This document shows, piece by piece, positions 12,798-13,699 of a stretch of DNA of 13,699 nt. Where the stretch lies: NCBI GenBank assembly GCA_030691585.1, contig JAUYEC010000124.1, positions 1 to 13,699 of the forward strand, written 5' to 3'. The DNA is from Candidatus Omnitrophota bacterium (lineage in GTDB: Bacteria; Omnitrophota; Gorgyraeia; Gygaellales; Profunditerraquicolaceae). Position numbers and translations under genes: made by a program. Position 1 is the first letter of the stretch; every line of letters begins with the position of its first letter. The notes beneath the pieces were generated by a model. That model was not told where the DNA came from. It saw only the letters and a list, made by a program, of their open reading frames with translations, and made no database searches.

Positions 12798-13487
12798 TTA
12801 CGCCTTGTTAAAATTTAAATTATTATACTCGTAAATCGCGTTAATCCAACCCATTATTTTCCGGTACAGGACCACATCATAAACATGCACATGGGCAGTG
12901 CCGTATTCTGAGCGCCTAAGATGCCTATTCTCTATATCTCTAAAACTCTGTTTTATAAAAGATTTACGGAATTGACTTTCTGGTATGTCTAATTGTTCCG
13001 ACCAGTATTTATGCGCTTCTTTTAAGTCTATGTCTTCATAGAGCATAAGGCGCATAATAATCTTATTCTTAGGCACAGAACAAACGCTCAAGAGAAAACT
13101 TATAAACAAGCGCAATATGTCCGGATCGGAATTCGCCAATTCAACGCGCTGGTTAGAAACCATCTTAGACTTATAACCTTCTCCGGCATAAAGCATTAGC
13201 CCGGACATCCATAAATCCCTATTAGATACAGGCAGGATCTCTTCTTTGCACTTTAGAGATATCTCTCTATTTTTGTCGGCTATATTGGAAAGGCGGGTTA
13301 TCCGAGCGCGTTCCCTTGCCAGGCGCCGCTGATCATCTATATTTCCTAATAAATCAGCCGATAACTCAATATCGCGCACCCAGCCGCTCACAGAACCCTT
13401 AGATACATCCAGGGCCGCCGCGATTTGCTTCAGCGAAAACCCACCCTGCCGTAACTGCCTTGCCTTATTTTTCTCTTCTAATTTCAT
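12798..13487 (-). CDS. Helix-turn-helix protein with LAGLIDADG-like motif, function unknown
   Basis: I cannot assign a named family with certainty. The 229-residue protein starts with a Resolvase/Sigma-70-region-4-like helix-turn-helix (LKQIAAALDVSKGSVSGWV, about 19-37). A basic helical linker (52-82) follows. A C-terminal domain (about 88-215) then holds GLMLYAGEG (96-104), LANSDPDILRLFISFL (117-132), YWSEQLDIPESQFRKSFIK (161-179) and GTAHVHVYDVVLYRKIMGWI. GLMLYAGEG, with an acidic residue one before the last glycine, recalls the LAGLIDADG helix of homing endonucleases and WhiA-like proteins. I infer a DNA-binding role from this; nuclease activity is not shown. The ATG at 13485-13487 has no good ribosome-binding site. 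The stop TAA is 1 nt before the tRNA-Pro gene, so both may share a transcript. Confidence 0.75.
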   Translation of the reverse strand: MKLEEKNKARQLRQGGFSLKQIAAALDVSKGSVSGWVRDIELSADLLGNIDDQRRLARERARITRLSNIADKNREISLKCKEEILPVSNRDLWMSGLMLYAGEGYKSKMVSNQRVELANSDPDILRLFISFLLSVCSVPKNKIIMRLMLYEDIDLKEAHKYWSEQLDIPESQFRKSFIKQSFRDIENRHLRRSEYGTAHVHVYDVVLYRKIMGWINAIYEYNNLNFNKA

Positions 13488-13699
13488 ATAATCTAAATTT
13501 ACCCTCGCAGCACTCTAATCCTGCGCGTGCAAGTAGGTTAGTATCAGTACTTTGTTAGAAAATATTTTTCTTCCAGATTATTTTTAAAAACTGTCTTTAT
13601 GTAACTTTTGTAAATGCGCAACTTACGTAATTTCAATGCGTTGCGTTAAAATTTCACTTGCATTTTTGCTCTAACTTCTGTTATTCTATAGGCATAGCC
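13488..13699. other. Non-coding upstream region with an inverted-repeat motif
   Basis: A 212-nt AT-rich stretch with no credible gene. It contains an inverted pair CGCAAC (13617-13622) and GTTGCG (13640-13645), 17 nt apart, with the 8-bp palindrome TTACGTAA (13623-13630) beside it. AATGCG also occurs twice in direct orientation (13613-13618 and 13635-13640). It lies about 125-160 bp upstream of the helix-turn-helix gene and could be an operator, but no convincing promoter was found around it. Confidence 0.3.

Noticed and set aside
13488..13699. Promoter for the HTH gene
   Set aside because: Several AT-rich hexamers are present, but no pair of -35 and -10 boxes with acceptable match and spacing stood out.

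Overview
This 13.7 kb window is a compact bacterial chromosome segment. Every gene I can support is on the minus strand, so in gene order it reads from the right edge to the left. It carries housekeeping genes only: DNA joining, tRNA maturation, chromosome resolution, ribosome maturation, flavin synthesis and the head of the division/cell-wall (dcw) cluster. The lipoprotein and the complete ftsL, ftsI and murE order indicate a didermic, peptidoglycan-making bacterium. The many short palindromes between genes, the mid-range GC and the protein style suggest an uncultivated lineage such as Omnitrophota. That placement is an impression from pattern recognition and is low confidence.

Layout in transcription order. 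(1) 13488-13699 is non-coding. (2) 12798-13487 is an unrecognised helix-turn-helix protein with a LAGLIDADG-like motif. It is followed after 1 nt by tRNA-Pro(CGG) at 12722-12796, and after 9 nt more by acylphosphatase. (3) Acylphosphatase, ligA, a small lipoprotein and a metallo-beta-lactamase-fold hydrolase are packed with a 2-nt gap and two 4-nt overlaps, so they form one translationally coupled run. (4) xerD, a class II tRNA nucleotidyltransferase (cca-like), rbfA and nrnA follow, with nrnA overlapping rbfA. (5) A 152-bp MITE-like element lies between nrnA and ribF, where truB often sits in other bacteria. (6) A strong sigma70-type promoter and three MraZ-type operator boxes precede mraZ, rsmH, ftsL, ftsI and a partial murE, the classical dcw order.

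The most notable non-coding feature is a family of seven roughly 30-bp palindromes sharing TGTAGGG...CCCTACA ends. Their stem sequences differ but stay paired. Six of the seven, or the group they belong to, sit close downstream of a stop codon, and one supplies the ftsI stop. The MITE-like element similarly borders the nrnA stop. None has a U-tract, so they are not ordinary terminators.

Functional links: the dcw genes build and divide the wall, with FtsI and MurE making septal peptidoglycan, FtsL in the divisome, and RsmH methylating 16S rRNA under a MraZ-controlled promoter. RbfA and RsmH act on the small ribosomal subunit. The tRNA-Pro gene lacks an encoded CCA and would need the nucleotidyltransferase found 4.5 kb away.
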